DNA from: Streptomyces cyaneofuscatus
GTDB taxonomy: Bacteria > Actinomycetota > Actinomycetes > Streptomycetales > Streptomycetaceae
Length of the DNA: 64,000 nt
Reading direction: 5' to 3'
NCBI RefSeq assembly: GCF_000718135.1
Contig: NZ_JOEM01000011.1
Location: 151,748-215,747 of the forward strand
A program made the translations under genes and the position numbers. Of this stretch, positions 42,743 through 52,476 are shown piece by piece (within the stretch, counting starts at the first letter, position 1; each line of letters starts with the position of its first letter). Below the pieces are notes generated by a model. That model made no database searches. It was not told the DNA's origin and was given only the letters and a program-made list of their open reading frames with translations.

Positions 42743-43420
42743 TCACGCGGAGAACGTCTCCGCCAGAGCAACCGCCTCCCCCAGGCTGTCCACCACCGGC
42801 ACCCCCGCCGCCAGCAGACTGCTCCGGCTGTGCGACCCCCCGGTGTACAGCACGGCCCGCGCCCCCACATGCGCCGCCGCCACCGCGTCGTCCACCGCGT
42901 CCCCGATGACCACCGAGTTCTCCGGGGATATCCCGCCCACCCCGGCCAGCGCCTCGAAGTGCCGCTCCATATGGAGCGCCTTGCTCCCGCCCGACGGCCC
43001 CGTCCGCCCGTCCACGCGGACGAAGTGCGACTCGATCCCGTACCCGCGCACGACCGGCACGAGGTGCTCGTGCCCGTACATGCTCAGGATCGACTGGCTG
43101 TGCCCGGCCAGCTTCCACTGCGCCAGCAGGTCCTCCGCCCCGGCGGTGAGCCCGCAGGCGACCCGGCGCTCCGCGTAGTACCGGTGGAAGATGTCGTCCA
43201 TCCGCTCCCACTCGGCCTCGGTGGGCAGCCGGCCCAGGAGCCGCTCGTAGAAGCGGGGTATGGGCACGCAGTACATCTCCCGGTACTGCTCCAGCGTGAG
43301 CGGCGCCAGCTCCACCTCGGCGAACGCGGCGTTCGTCGCGTGGATGACGGCGTGGATGTCGTCGAGCAGTGTGCCGTTCCAGTCCCAGACCAGATGTGTG
43401 CGTGTCTTCCCGGGTGTCAT
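42743..43420 (-). CDS. HAD-family hydrolase (phosphoglycolate phosphatase-like)
   Basis: A 225-residue HAD phosphatase. Motif I is VWDWNGTLLDD (nucleophile Asp about residue 13), with N in place of the usual D/G three residues on, as in many PGP-like members. Motif II is SMYGH (Ser about 113), the conserved lysine is in GGSKALHMERH (about 146), and motif IV is VIGDAVDDAVAA (about 171-182). The cap is alpha-helical (about 20-90). The ATG at 43418-43420 starts MTPGKTRTHLV. It ends 39 bp before... no downstream partner; the DUF6912-type gene lies 39 bp upstream on the same strand, so they may be co-transcribed. Substrate unknown. Confidence 0.88.
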   Translation of the reverse strand: MTPGKTRTHLVWDWNGTLLDDIHAVIHATNAAFAEVELAPLTLEQYREMYCVPIPRFYERLLGRLPTEAEWERMDDIFHRYYAERRVACGLTAGAEDLLAQWKLAGHSQSILSMYGHEHLVPVVRGYGIESHFVRVDGRTGPSGGSKALHMERHFEALAGVGGISPENSVVIGDAVDDAVAAAHVGARAVLYTGGSHSRSSLLAAGVPVVDSLGEAVALAETFSA

Positions 43421-43459
43421 ACAGAAAAAGTACCCGCCGGGTACGACAACGCCGAGGCC

Positions 43460-43966
43460 TCAGCCGATGAGCTGCGGAATCTCCTGGACGCCGAACCAGA
43501 GGAGCTCGTGGTCCTCCGCCCCGTCCACCGTGAACTGCGCGTCGTCGTCGCCGAGGTCCGCCGCCCCCAGGGCCGCCGCGGCCGCCGCCACGTCCTTCTC
43601 GGCCTCGTCGGCGTCCACGTGCACCGCGGCGGCCTTGGCCAGCGGCAGGGCGGCGGCGAGGCGCACCTCGCCGAGCGAGGCCGCGCTCAGTCCGTGGTCG
43701 GGGTCGGCGGTGGCGGCCCCGTCGGGGACGTCGACGGCGACGACGATCCGGCGCCGGGCCTCGTCCGGGTCCCCGGCGATCAGCCGGAGCGAGGCGGCGG
43801 CGGCCCGGTTGAGCGCCGCGTACTCCAGCTCCTCGATGTCGTCGGAGACGTACCACTCGCGCAGCCCGGGGGTGACCGCGTAGGCCGTCAGCGGCCCCGG
43901 GCCGACCTCGCCGGACGCGTATGCCGCTGCGAGACCGGAGAGGGTCAGGGGGACGTACACGCGCAT
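43460..43966 (-). CDS. DUF6912-type actinobacterial protein
   Basis: A 168-residue acidic, Ala-rich conserved protein starting MRVYVPLTLSGLAAAYASGE, a pattern I associate with the actinobacterial DUF6912 family found near secA. It has no signal peptide, membrane helix or known catalytic motif. The conserved elements are the start, YAVTPGLREWY, EELEYAALNRAA, and a hydrophobic end (LLWFGVQEIPQL). The ribosome site is weak (GCGGCC context). It is 39 bp upstream of the HAD gene on the same strand. The function is unknown. Confidence 0.8.
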   Translation of the reverse strand: MRVYVPLTLSGLAAAYASGEVGPGPLTAYAVTPGLREWYVSDDIEELEYAALNRAAAASLRLIAGDPDEARRRIVVAVDVPDGAATADPDHGLSAASLGEVRLAAALPLAKAAAVHVDADEAEKDVAAAAAALGAADLGDDDAQFTVDGAEDHELLWFGVQEIPQLIG

Positions 43967-44242
43967 GGCAGGCCGCTTTCGTAGTCGGAAACGCCTTCAG
44001 GATACGTGGGGACCGTCCCCTTTCGGGTTTCGGCAACCGGGGGCCCGCGTCCACCCGCGACGCTCCGTCACCCCCGTGCCGGCCCTTGCGGCACCTGGCC
44101 CGCACCCCGGATAGGTGAATCCCGCCGAGCCCCTGACCGGGCACGGGAGCCCCTTGCGGTGTTGTCGGCCGTCCCCGTAGAAGATCCCCAGCACAAGTTA
44201 CCGCCCGGTATTTCCCGGGCCCGGTTCACGGGGGCGACGACC

Positions 44243-44698
44243 ATGAGCATGAACAGCACGAGGCCCACCGGCCGCAGCGACCAGCGCCGGCCCAGGGCCG
44301 TCCCTCCGCAGCGGTCCCGGCGGCTCCAGCCGCACCGCCCGCCGCGGCCCCACCAGTGGTTCGCCGAACGGCTGCTCGCGGTCCTCAGCGGCCAGCGCCC
44401 GGTGCACTGGATGCTCGGCCACACCATCGGCGACGCCTACGACCAGCTCGCCGAACTGGCCCCCAGCACCCCGCTCGGGGCCACCCGGGGCCACCGCCCG
44501 GTCCTTCGCCACTGCCACGGCGCCCAGCCCGCCACCGGGGTGGTGGAGGCGTTCGCCAGCATCGCGGCGGGCGACCGGGTGCGGGCCATGGCCTTCCGCC
44601 TGGAGCAGGGCCCCGACCAGCGCTGGCGCTGCGCGGCCGTGGAGCTGGGCGGCGAACGCCTCGTCCCGGCCGGAAACGCCGGTCCGGGTCCGCGGTGA
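44243..44698 (+). CDS. Rv3235-type conserved protein
   Basis: A 151-residue protein with an Arg/Pro-rich, basic N-terminus (about 1-40) and a small conserved C-terminal domain: WFAERLLAVLSGQRPVHWML (about 39-58), then EAFASIAAGDRVRAMAFRLE and RWRCAAVELG. This is the layout of the mycobacterial Rv3235 family, located next to secA in actinobacteria. No enzyme motif is seen. I use the ATG at 44243; a second in-frame ATG lies two codons on. It converges on secA across a strong hairpin. The function is unknown. Confidence 0.8.
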   Translation: MSMNSTRPTGRSDQRRPRAVPPQRSRRLQPHRPPRPHQWFAERLLAVLSGQRPVHWMLGHTIGDAYDQLAELAPSTPLGATRGHRPVLRHCHGAQPATGVVEAFASIAAGDRVRAMAFRLEQGPDQRWRCAAVELGGERLVPAGNAGPGPR

Positions 44699-44709
44699 CG
44701 CCCACAGAG

Positions 44710-44749
44710 CGGCCGGGGCCGGACACCCTGCGGTGTCCGGCCCCGGCCG
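44710..44749. terminator. Bidirectional secA / Rv3235-type terminator
   Basis: A perfect 18-bp GC stem (44710-44727 with 44732-44749) and CTGC loop, between convergent stops at 44698 and 44767. Confidence 0.88.
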
Positions 44750-44766
44750 ATGCGGCGCTGCTGGTG

Positions 44767-47583
44767 CTACTTCTTGCGACGGCGACCGCCGCCGCCACCG
44801 CTCTTCTGCGCCTTGCGGCGCTCGGCACGCGTCATCCCGTCCGAGGAACCGGACTGCGCACCGTCGGTGGCGAAGTCGCCCTCGACGACACCGCCCTCGC
44901 CGTCCACCGTGGGAGCGGAGAAGTGCAGCCGGTCCGGACGCTGCGGGGCCTCCAGGCCCTTGGCGCGGATCTCCGGACGCGCGGCGGGAGCACCCTCCTT
45001 GGAGAGCGAGGTGCGCTCGGCCGCGTCCTGCACGGGAACCTCTTCGACCTGCTGCTCGACCTGGACCTCCAGGTTGAACAGGTAGCCGACGGACTCCTCC
45101 TTGATGCCCTCCATCATGGCGTTGAACATGTCGAAGCCCTCGCGCTGGTACTCGACCAGCGGGTCCTTCTGCGCCATGGCCCGCAGGCCGATGCCCTCCT
45201 GGAGATAGTCCATCTCGTAGAGGTGCTCGCGCCACTTGCGGTCCAGCACGGAGAGGACCACGCGCCGCTCCAGCTCACGCATGATGTCGGAGCCGAGGGT
45301 CTTCTCGCGCTCCTCGTACTGCTCGTGGATGTCGTTCTTGACCGACTCGGCGATGAACTCGGCGGTGACGCCCGCCAGGTCGCCGGCCGCCTCCTCCAGC
45401 TCGTCGACGGTGACCTTCACCGGGTAGAGCTGCTTGAAGGCGCCCCACAGCCGGTCCAGGTCCCACTCCTCGGCGAAGCCCTCGGAGGTCTCCTGCGCGA
45501 TGTAGTCGTCGATCGTGTCGTCCATGAAGTGCCGGATCTGGTCCTGGAGGTCCTCGCCCTCCAGAACGCGGCGGCGCTCACCGTAGATGACCTCGCGCTG
45601 CCGGTTGAGCACCTCGTCGTACTTCAGGACGTTCTTACGCGTCTCGAAGTTCTGCTGCTCGACCTGCGACTGGGCGGAGGCGATGGCACGGGTGACCATC
45701 TTGTTCTCGATCGGCACGTCGTCCGGGACGTTCGCCATCGACATCACGCGCTCGACCATCTGGGCCTTGAACAGGCGCATCAGGTCGTCGCCCAGCGACA
45801 GGTAGAAGCGGGACTCGCCCGGGTCGCCCTGACGGCCGGAACGACCGCGCAGCTGGTTGTCGATACGGCGCGACTCGTGCCGCTCCGTGCCGAGCACGTA
45901 CAGCCCGCCGAGCTCCTTGACCTCCTCGAACTCCGCCTTCACGGCCAGCTCGGCCGACTCCAGCGCGGCGGGCAGCGCGGCCGCCCACTCCTCGACGTTC
46001 TCCACCGGGTCGAGGCCGCGCTGGCGCAGCTCCGCCTCGGCGAGGTCGTCCGGATTGCCGCCGAGCTTGATGTCGGTGCCTCGGCCGGCCATGTTCGTGG
46101 CGACCGTGACGGCGCCCTTGCGGCCGGCCTGGGCGACGATCGTCGCCTCCCGGTCGTGCTGCTTGGCGTTGAGCACCTCGTGCTGGACACCGCGCTTGGA
46201 GAGCTGCTGCGAGAGGTACTCGGACTTCTCGACCGAGGTGGTGCCGACCAGGATCGGCTGGCCCTTCTCGTGCTTCTCGGCGATGTCGTCGACGACGGCC
46301 GCGAACTTGGCGACCTCGGTGCGGTAGATCAGGTCCGACTGGTCGGCCCGGACCATCGGCCGGTTCGTCGGGATCGGCACCACGCCGAGCTTGTAGATCT
46401 GCTGGAACTCGGCGGCCTCGGTCATCGCCGTACCGGTCATGCCGGAGAGCTTGTCGTAGAGGCGGAAGAAGTTCTGCAGGGTGATCGTGGCGAGGGTCTG
46501 GTTCTCGTCCTTGATGTCCACCCCTTCCTTCGCCTCGATCGCCTGGTGCATGCCCTCGTTGTAGCGGCGGCCGGCGAGGATACGGCCGGTGTGCTCGTCG
46601 ACGATCATGACTTCGCCGTCGATGACGACGTAGTCCTTGTCCTTCTTGAACAGTTCCTTCGCCTTGATGGCGTTGTTCAGGTAGCCGACGAGCGGGGTGT
46701 TGACCGACTCGTAGAGGTTGTCGATGCCGAGCCAGTCCTCGACCTTGGCGACACCGGTCTCGTGGATGGCCACGGTCCGCTTCTTCTCGTCGACCTCGTA
46801 GTCGCCGGTCTCCTCGATGCCCTTGAGCTGGTTGCCCGCCTCACCCTTGGTGAGACGCGTGACCAGCTTGGCGAAGTCGCCGTACCACTTGGTGGCCTGG
46901 TCGGCCGGGCCGGAGATGATCAGCGGCGTACGGGCCTCGTCGACGAGGATCGAGTCGACCTCGTCGACCACGGCGAAGTTGTGGCCGCGCTGGACGAGCT
47001 CGTCCTTGGACCACGCCATGTTGTCGCGGAGGTAGTCGAAACCGAACTCGTTGTTCGTGCCGTACGTGATGTCGCAGGCGTACTGCTCGCGGCGCTGCGC
47101 CGGCGTCATGTTGGAGACGATGCAGCCGATGGTCAGGCCCAGGAACTTGTGGACCCGGCCCATCATCTCGGAGTCGCGCTGGGCGAGGTAGTCGTTGACC
47201 GTGATCAGGTGCACGCCCTTGCCGGAGAGCGCGTTGAGATACGAGGGCAGGGTGCCGACGAGGGTCTTGCCCTCACCGGTCTTCATCTCGGCCACATAGC
47301 CGAGGTGCAGGGCGGCTCCGCCCATGATCTGTACGTCGTAGTGGCGCTGTCCGAGGACGCGCTTCGCGGCCTCGCGGACCGTGGCGAACGCCTCGGGAAG
47401 CAGGTCGTCCAGGCTCTCGCCGTCCGCGTACCGTTCCTTGTACTCGTCGGTGAGCGCCCGCAGCTCGGCGTCGGAGAGGTTGACGAAGTCCTCTTCGATG
47501 GAGCTGACCTGGTCCGCGATGCGGTGCAGTTTGCGCAGGATCTTGCCTTCGCCTGCACGCATGAGCTTGTTGAAGACGGACAC
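44767..47583 (-). CDS. secA: Preprotein translocase ATPase SecA
   Basis: SecA drives post-translational export through SecYEG. The 938-residue protein has Walker [10 protein letters not shown] (about residues 101-109), the DEAD-box [19 protein letters not shown] (about 208-226), and the second-lobe motifs [14 protein letters not shown] and [22 protein letters not shown]. The C-terminus lacks the CxCxSGx8C(H/C) zinc-binding SecB site and instead ends in a Gly/Arg/Lys tail ([10 protein letters not shown]), as expected in bacteria without SecB. Start: GTG at 47581-47583 ([13 protein letters not shown]), with AAGGAG about 9 nt upstream; the frame is open to 47793 but that part has no SecA similarity. 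It is monocistronic. Confidence 0.98.
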   Translation of the reverse strand: MSVFNKLMRAGEGKILRKLHRIADQVSSIEEDFVNLSDAELRALTDEYKERYADGESLDDLLPEAFATVREAAKRVLGQRHYDVQIMGGAALHLGYVAEMKTGEGKTLVGTLPSYLNALSGKGVHLITVNDYLAQRDSEMMGRVHKFLGLTIGCIVSNMTPAQRREQYACDITYGTNNEFGFDYLRDNMAWSKDELVQRGHNFAVVDEVDSILVDEARTPLIISGPADQATKWYGDFAKLVTRLTKGEAGNQLKGIEETGDYEVDEKKRTVAIHETGVAKVEDWLGIDNLYESVNTPLVGYLNNAIKAKELFKKDKDYVVIDGEVMIVDEHTGRILAGRRYNEGMHQAIEAKEGVDIKDENQTLATITLQNFFRLYDKLSGMTGTAMTEAAEFQQIYKLGVVPIPTNRPMVRADQSDLIYRTEVAKFAAVVDDIAEKHEKGQPILVGTTSVEKSEYLSQQLSKRGVQHEVLNAKQHDREATIVAQAGRKGAVTVATNMAGRGTDIKLGGNPDDLAEAELRQRGLDPVENVEEWAAALPAALESAELAVKAEFEEVKELGGLYVLGTERHESRRIDNQLRGRSGRQGDPGESRFYLSLGDDLMRLFKAQMVERVMSMANVPDDVPIENKMVTRAIASAQSQVEQQNFETRKNVLKYDEVLNRQREVIYGERRRVLEGEDLQDQIRHFMDDTIDDYIAQETSEGFAEEWDLDRLWGAFKQLYPVKVTVDELEEAAGDLAGVTAEFIAESVKNDIHEQYEEREKTLGSDIMRELERRVVLSVLDRKWREHLYEMDYLQEGIGLRAMAQKDPLVEYQREGFDMFNAMMEGIKEESVGYLFNLEVQVEQQVEEVPVQDAAERTSLSKEGAPAARPEIRAKGLEAPQRPDRLHFSAPTVDGEGGVVEGDFATDGAQSGSSDGMTRAERRKAQKSGGGGGRRRKK

Positions 47584-47822
47584 TGAGGCTGGTCTCCTTG
47601 CCGGTCGGGCCTGGCACTGGTCGTGTGATGGACTCTGGCGCGGGCACGGCAGGTGGGCCCCACCGCAACGGCCATCGTAAGCGAGGACCCCACCGCGCCG
47701 GGAGGGCTGCCGCCGCGTGGAGCTCGCCGCACCCTCCAGGGACAACGGCTCAGAGGCGCGGAAGGTGCCGGGAAGCCCCAAAAGTGCTCGCATCGCGGCT
47801 CCCGGCTCATGAGAATCACTGT

Positions 47823-48434
47823 ATGGAGCCGACCACTCTCACCACGCGACGCCTTCTTCTGCGGCCGTTCGGCCCGCAGGACACCTACAAGGTGCACGCG
47901 GCCTGCCAGGACCCGGACATCCAGCGCTGGACGGTGATCCCCTCCCCGTACCGGCTCACCGACGCGGAACTGTTCATCGCCAAGCTCGCCCCGGCCGGGT
48001 GGCGGGACGACTCCGCGTACAGCTTCGCCCTGGTGCTGCCGGAGACCGGGACGCTCGTCGGGGCACTCTCCATCGACCGCCGCAGCCGCCCGGGGACGTA
48101 CGAGGTGGGCTACTGGTCCACCAAGGAGCACCGCGGTCGCGGGTACGTCACCGAGGCGGTGCTCGGCTCCGCCCGCTGGGCCTTCAGCGCGCTCCGGGCG
48201 GACCGGCTGGAGTGGCGGGCCGAGATCGGCAACCTGGCTTCCCGTGCCGTCGCCCGGCGCGCGGGGTTCCGGCTGGAGGGCGACCAGCGGTCCGGGCTGC
48301 TCAACAAGGGGGTGCGGCGGGACGCCTGGACGGCGGCGCTCCTCCCGTCCGACCTGGGGCTTCCCGGCGCCCACCCGTATCTGCCCGAGCGGCACGCCGA
48401 ACGGCCCGGCACCGCACCGGACTCCGTGCGCTGA
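47823..48434 (+). CDS. GNAT-family N-acetyltransferase (RimJ-like)
   Basis: A 203-residue acetyltransferase of the RimJ/RimL subgroup. It starts [20 protein letters not shown], and the acetyl-CoA loop is [20 protein letters not shown] (about residues 98-117, with RGRGY). A typical [21 protein letters not shown] segment follows. The last 35 residues are a Pro-rich tail. It is divergent from secA. Substrates of this group include protein N-termini and small amines; nothing here decides between them. Confidence 0.85.
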   Translation: MEPTTLTTRRLLLRPFGPQDTYKVHAACQDPDIQRWTVIPSPYRLTDAELFIAKLAPAGWRDDSAYSFALVLPETGTLVGALSIDRRSRPGTYEVGYWSTKEHRGRGYVTEAVLGSARWAFSALRADRLEWRAEIGNLASRAVARRAGFRLEGDQRSGLLNKGVRRDAWTAALLPSDLGLPGAHPYLPERHAERPGTAPDSVR

Positions 48435-48491
48435 GACGGGGGGGCGCCATCCCTTCCCCGACTGTCAGTGGTGCGGTCTAGGGTTCGACGT

Positions 48492-49679
48492 ATGACGCCT
48501 GTGCCTCCTCCCGCAGTCGAACTCTCCGCCGACCAGGCCCGCCGCATAGCGCTGCGCGCCCAGGGCTTCCTGGGGGCGCCGGACCGCAGGGCAGGGGTGC
48601 CGGGGGTGCTGCGCCACCTCGGCGCCGTCCAGCTCGACACCATCTCGGTGCTGGCCCGCTCGCACGAGCTGATCCCCTACGCCCGGCTCGGCGCGGTCGG
48701 CCGGCGCACGGTGGAGGAGGCGTACTGGTCGGGCGGCCGCTCCTTCGAGTACTGGTCGCATGCCGCGTGCATCCTGCCCGTCGAGGAGTGGCCCCACTTC
48801 GCGTTCCGCCGCCGCGCCTACCGCGCCCGCCCGCAGTGGCACCACGATCTGCCCGACGGCGTGTACGACACCGTGATCAAGCAGCTGAGCGCCGAGGGCC
48901 CGTTGACGGCCACCGAGCTCGGCGGCGCGAAGAACGGCGGGGAGTGGTGGGACTGGTCGGCCTCCAAGGTCGCCGTCGAACGGGCCCTGATGTACGGCGA
49001 GGTGGTCTGCACCGAGCGGCGCGGCTGGAAGCGGGTCTACGACCTCGCCGAGCGCGCCATCCCGGACGCCGTGCTCCATGACGACCTGAGCGACACCGAG
49101 TGCCGGCGGCGGCTGGTCGCGCTGGCGGGCAAGTCCCTGGGGGTCGGCACCCGCAGCGACATCGCGGACTACCACCGGCTGCGGGGCGAGGAGTTCGACG
49201 CGGTGGTGGCGGACTCGGGCCTGGTGCCGGTGGCGGTGGAGGGCTGGGCCAAGCCGGCCTGGGCGGACCCCGAGGCGCTGGCCACGGAGCCGCGCGGCCG
49301 CCACCGTACGACGCTGCTGTCGCCGTTCGACTCGTTGGTCTGGGAGCGGGCGCGCACCGAGCGGGTCTTCGGCTTCACGCACCGGCTGGAGGCGTACGTC
49401 CCCAAGTCGAAGCGGATCCACGGCTACTTCGCGATGCCGTTGCTGGCGGGCGGGAAGCTCCAGGGCCGCGTCGACCCGGCGCGCGAGGGCACCACGCTGA
49501 TCGCCCGGCAGGCTTCCCTGGCCGGTCCGAAGGCGGTGGTCCCGATGGCCGAGGCCCTGGTGGAGGCGGCGGCCTGGGTGGGCTGTACGGACATCCGGCT
49601 GGAGCGGATCGACGCCCCGGAGCTGCGCGACCCGCTCAGGGACGAGATCGGCCGGGCGCTGCAGCGGGCCTACCGCTGA
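48492..49679 (+). CDS. HTH_42 (YcaQ/AlkX-type) winged-helix DNA glycosylase family protein
   Basis: A 395-residue winged-helix protein of the HTH_42 family, whose characterised bacterial members excise interstrand crosslinks. The catalytic QxD-type motif is visible in GAVQLDTISVLARSHE (about residues 41-56), followed by YWSGGRSFEYWSHAACILP and the C-terminal TTLLSPFDSLVWERARTERVFGF signature (about 276-298). The ATG at 48492 (MTPVPPPAV) is preceded by TAGGGT at 48479-48484, so a leaderless transcript is possible; no ribosome site is visible. It converges on the response regulator at 49704 with only 24 bp between stops. Confidence 0.85.
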   Translation: MTPVPPPAVELSADQARRIALRAQGFLGAPDRRAGVPGVLRHLGAVQLDTISVLARSHELIPYARLGAVGRRTVEEAYWSGGRSFEYWSHAACILPVEEWPHFAFRRRAYRARPQWHHDLPDGVYDTVIKQLSAEGPLTATELGGAKNGGEWWDWSASKVAVERALMYGEVVCTERRGWKRVYDLAERAIPDAVLHDDLSDTECRRRLVALAGKSLGVGTRSDIADYHRLRGEEFDAVVADSGLVPVAVEGWAKPAWADPEALATEPRGRHRTTLLSPFDSLVWERARTERVFGFTHRLEAYVPKSKRIHGYFAMPLLAGGKLQGRVDPAREGTTLIARQASLAGPKAVVPMAEALVEAAAWVGCTDIRLERIDAPELRDPLRDEIGRALQRAYR

Positions 49680-49703
49680 GGGGCCGGGCAGACACCGCGG
49701 CGC

Positions 49704-50456
49704 CTACCTGATCTCCAGGATCTTCTCCCGCATGGCATAGACCACGGCCTCCATGCGGGAGTGCAGCTGGAGCTTCTCCAGAATATTGCGGACGTGGTTC
49801 TTCACCGTGTTCTCGGAAATGAACAACTCCTTGGCGATATCCCGGTTGTTCATGCCGGTCGCCACGAGTTTGAGGACTTCCAGTTCCCGTTCGGTGAGCC
49901 GGGGGGCGGGGACGAGCCGGCGCTCGTCGGTGCGCTGGATCATCGATTTGAACTCGGTGAGCAGCTTGGAGGCCATGGACGGGCTGATCTGCGACTGCCC
50001 GTCCGCGACGGCGCGAATGGCCGTCGCCACCTCGTCGGTGGAGATCTCCTTGAGGAGATATCCGGTGGCGCCCGCCTTGATCGCGTCGTAGAGGTCGGCC
50101 TCCTCGTCGCTGATCGTCAGCATGATGATCTTCGCGCTGGGGGCCACCTCCTTGATGGAGGTGCAGGCCTCGATGCCCCCGCGCTTGGGCATCCGCACAT
50201 CCATCAGAATGATGTCGGGCAGCAGGTCGGCGGCCTTGTCGACCGCCTCCGAACCGTCCCCGGCCTCACCGACGACCTGGATGTCCTCCTCCTGCGCGAG
50301 GACGATCTCCAGACCCCTGCGGAAGAGCGCGTGGTCGTCGACCACGAGGACCCGGATGGGCTCCTTGCGCGAGGGGCCGTCCGGGTCGTCGTCGGTGCGG
50401 GCACCGGCGTCGTCGGAACCACTCGCACCGCGCACGGGCCCGAAGGTGTCCACCAT
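49704..50456 (-). CDS. NarL/FixJ-type response regulator (orphan)
   Basis: A 250-residue two-component regulator. The receiver (about 34-150) has [11 protein letters not shown], phosphoacceptor Asp in [12 protein letters not shown] (about 86), switch Thr/Ser in IMLTISD and Lys in YLLKEIS. The LuxR-type helix-turn-helix is at about 184-240 ([40 protein letters not shown] region). The N-terminal 30 residues are acidic and disordered. Start: ATG at 50454-50456, preceded by GGGGGAGG 4 nt away. No sensor kinase gene is adjacent, so the signal is unknown. It lies downstream of hpf on the same strand, separated by a hairpin. Confidence 0.93.
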   Translation of the reverse strand: MVDTFGPVRGASGSDDAGARTDDDPDGPSRKEPIRVLVVDDHALFRRGLEIVLAQEEDIQVVGEAGDGSEAVDKAADLLPDIILMDVRMPKRGGIEACTSIKEVAPSAKIIMLTISDEEADLYDAIKAGATGYLLKEISTDEVATAIRAVADGQSQISPSMASKLLTEFKSMIQRTDERRLVPAPRLTERELEVLKLVATGMNNRDIAKELFISENTVKNHVRNILEKLQLHSRMEAVVYAMREKILEIR

Positions 50457-50588
50457 CGTTCCTCCCCCTGAAGGCCACGGCCTGATAGTCATCAGTCGTC
50501 CGCCAACGGCGTTTCACCGAACCCCGATTGGCTCGGAACGCCATGATTCCATGCCGGGACGCCCGAGCGGTGATCCTGTGATCGCGCG

Positions 50589-50629
50589 CAGGCGCCCCTG
50601 GTGGCGTGAAAACGCTCCAGGGGCACCTG
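50589..50629 (-). terminator. hpf terminator hairpin
   Basis: An imperfect long stem (50589-50606 with 50613-50629) with central perfect GCGCCCCTGG pairing, 14 bp after the hpf stop. Confidence 0.65.
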
Positions 50630-50642
50630 TGACGGTGTGGCG

Positions 50643-51332
50643 TCAGCCGCCGAGCGCACCACCCGCGCCGCCTGCCTCATCAGCGGCGAGCGGGTCGGTC
50701 CTCAGGTGGATGACGCCGTAGTCGTAGGCGTGCCGCCGGTAGACGACACTGGGCTCCTTCGTCTCGGAGTCGACGAACAAGTAGAAGTCGTGCCCGACCA
50801 GTTCCATCTCGTAGAGCGCCTGGTCGAGCGCCATGGGTGCGGCGGTGTGGGTCTTCTCGCGCATCACGAGAGGCCCTTCGCCCTGCACCTCGATCGATCC
50901 GACCTTCGTGGTCGGTACGGGCTCCGACGGCTGCTCGCCGACCAGTTCGCCGTCCTCGTCGAACGAGGCGACACCCGGCACCACGTCCCCGACCTCGGCG
51001 GCCGACAGACGGCCGTTGCCCCGGCGGCTGTAGCGCTTGTCGTGCTGCTTGCGCAGCCGGGCCTCCAGCTTTCCGGTGGCCAGGTCGAGCGCTGCGTAAG
51101 GGTCGCCCGCCGCCGCTTCCGCCCGGATGACCGGGCCGCGCGAACGGAGTGTGATCTCCACCCGGTCGGAACGGTCGGCCTGACGGGGATTCGGCTCCTT
51201 GGACACCTCGACGTCGAGGCTGATCACCTTGCCGTCGAACTTCTGGATCTTGTCCAGCTTCAGCTTTTCGGCCACGTGCTTGCGGAACCGCTCGGGCACC
51301 TCGGTCTTGCGGCCCTTGACGACGATGTCCAC
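50643..51332 (-). CDS. hpf: Long-form ribosome hibernation promoting factor HPF
   Basis: HPF binds the 30S decoding region and, in the long form, joins two ribosomes into inactive 100S dimers. The N-terminal S30AE domain runs about 1-100 (VDIVVKGRKTEVPERFRKHVAEKL, then DKIQKFDGKVISLDVEV region). The C-terminal dimerisation domain is about 170-225 (PMALDQALYEMELVGHDFYLF, VYRRHAYDYGVIHLR). I choose GTG at 51330-51332, because the fold starts there and GGAG is 6 nt upstream, giving 229 residues, the usual long-HPF length. In-frame starts at 51461 (GTG) and 51449 (ATG) would add about 40 acidic residues and cannot be excluded. comF is 330 bp upstream on the same strand. Confidence 0.9.
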   Translation of the reverse strand: MDIVVKGRKTEVPERFRKHVAEKLKLDKIQKFDGKVISLDVEVSKEPNPRQADRSDRVEITLRSRGPVIRAEAAAGDPYAALDLATGKLEARLRKQHDKRYSRRGNGRLSAAEVGDVVPGVASFDEDGELVGEQPSEPVPTTKVGSIEVQGEGPLVMREKTHTAAPMALDQALYEMELVGHDFYLFVDSETKEPSVVYRRHAYDYGVIHLRTDPLAADEAGGAGGALGG

Positions 51333-51662
51333 GCAGAACTCCGTTCCCGGATCGCCCCGCTTCGGCGGCGGGGCATCTCCCTTTTGCACCAGCCCCCGGT
51401 GATTCCCAGGGGCCTCGGACTCGGTGACTTTCGCCTCCTCCTCCCCCATCGGAGAGGTCACTACCCCACCGGCTTCATCGCTTCCGGTCCATCGGTGAGT
51501 TACCTGCCCGAAACCTCACGGTGCATTCATCGAGGTTCGGCTTTCACCGTTCCTCACAACTGAACATAGCCTGCGCACCGGGGTATCGGCACCCGCTACC
51601 GGCACTTACCTCCGTTCAGGGGGTTTTGCCCTGCCATTACCTGCAACGATGCAAGTTCTCGG
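51333..51662. other. Intergenic region comF - hpf
   Basis: This 330-bp gap may partly encode an HPF N-terminal extension (to 51461). A close direct repeat of TTGCA (TTGCATCGTTGCA, minus strand, about 51641-51653) lies near the comF end. No confident promoter or terminator was found. Confidence 0.45.
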
Positions 51663-52391
51663 TCAGTTCCGGTTTATTTCGAAGGCGGACGGAGAAGCAG
51701 AGACGACCGCCGCCGCGCACACCCCGCGGCCGGAGGGTCTCCCGTCGCTCCCGAGCGCCTCGGTGACGGCCCGCGCCGCCTCGGCCAGCGTCGATCCCGT
51801 CGTCAACAGGTCGTCCACCAGGACCACCCTCCCGGGGGCGAGCAGCCGCGCTCCCCCTCCGGCCACTCCCAGCGCCCCGGCGAGATTCGCCCGCCGCCGG
51901 TGTGCCCCGAGCCCCGACTGATCGGCTACCGCCCGGCGCTGCCGCAGCACCGGGAGCACCCGGGCCGGCCGCCCCGTCCGGCGCAGCTCGTCGGCGGCCG
52001 CCCGGGCGATCCGCAGCACCGGATCATGCCCGCGTGCAGCGGTCGCGGAGCGCGCGGAGGGCACGGGCACCAGCAGCACGGGCCCCACGGCTCCCGCCTG
52101 CCCCGTCCCGGCCCGTACGGACGCCGCCAGAGCCCGTCCGAGGGGTCCGGCGAGCCCGAGTGCCCCCCGCTCCTTGTGGGCCAGCAGCACCGCGCGTACG
52201 GCGTTCTCGTAGGGCGCCACCGCGTGCACCGCAGGAAGCCCCGCGGGCCGGGGCGAGGGCCGCACCCTGCGGGCCGGCACCCCGTTCAGTGCGGCCCCGC
52301 ACACCGGGCACAGCTCCGTACGCGGCCTGCCGCAGCCCGCGCAGGACACCGGCAGGACCAGTCCGGAGAACTCCCGCCACCAATCCCGCAT
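51663..52391 (-). CDS. comF: ComF-family phosphoribosyltransferase-like protein
   Basis: A 242-residue ComF family protein. It has an N-terminal four-Cys zinc knuckle (CAGCGRPRTELCPVC, about residues 17-31) and a phosphoribosyltransferase fold with the PRPP loop VVLVDDLLTTGSTLAEA (about 193-209). The DQSGLGAHRRRANLAGAL segment is the ComF signature. The ATG at 52389-52391 starts MRDWWREFSG. In competent bacteria ComF aids DNA uptake; in actinobacteria its role is unproven. It follows lpqB by 85 bp on the same strand and may be the tail of the mtnA-mtrAB-lpqB unit. Confidence 0.9.
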   Translation of the reverse strand: MRDWWREFSGLVLPVSCAGCGRPRTELCPVCGAALNGVPARRVRPSPRPAGLPAVHAVAPYENAVRAVLLAHKERGALGLAGPLGRALAASVRAGTGQAGAVGPVLLVPVPSARSATAARGHDPVLRIARAAADELRRTGRPARVLPVLRQRRAVADQSGLGAHRRRANLAGALGVAGGGARLLAPGRVVLVDDLLTTGSTLAEAARAVTEALGSDGRPSGRGVCAAAVVSASPSAFEINRN

Positions 52392-52476
52392 GGATCCACC
52401 GTGCCCGGCCGTCGGGCAACGGTCCACCCCTGTGGAAAACCGCCGTGACGCGCCAGTCCCCCGACCAGCACCGGCA

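Noticed and set aside
47584..47793. SecA N-terminal extension of 70 residues
   Set aside because: All SecA proteins begin near MSVFNKL; the extension is non-homologous and overlaps the divergent gene's upstream region.
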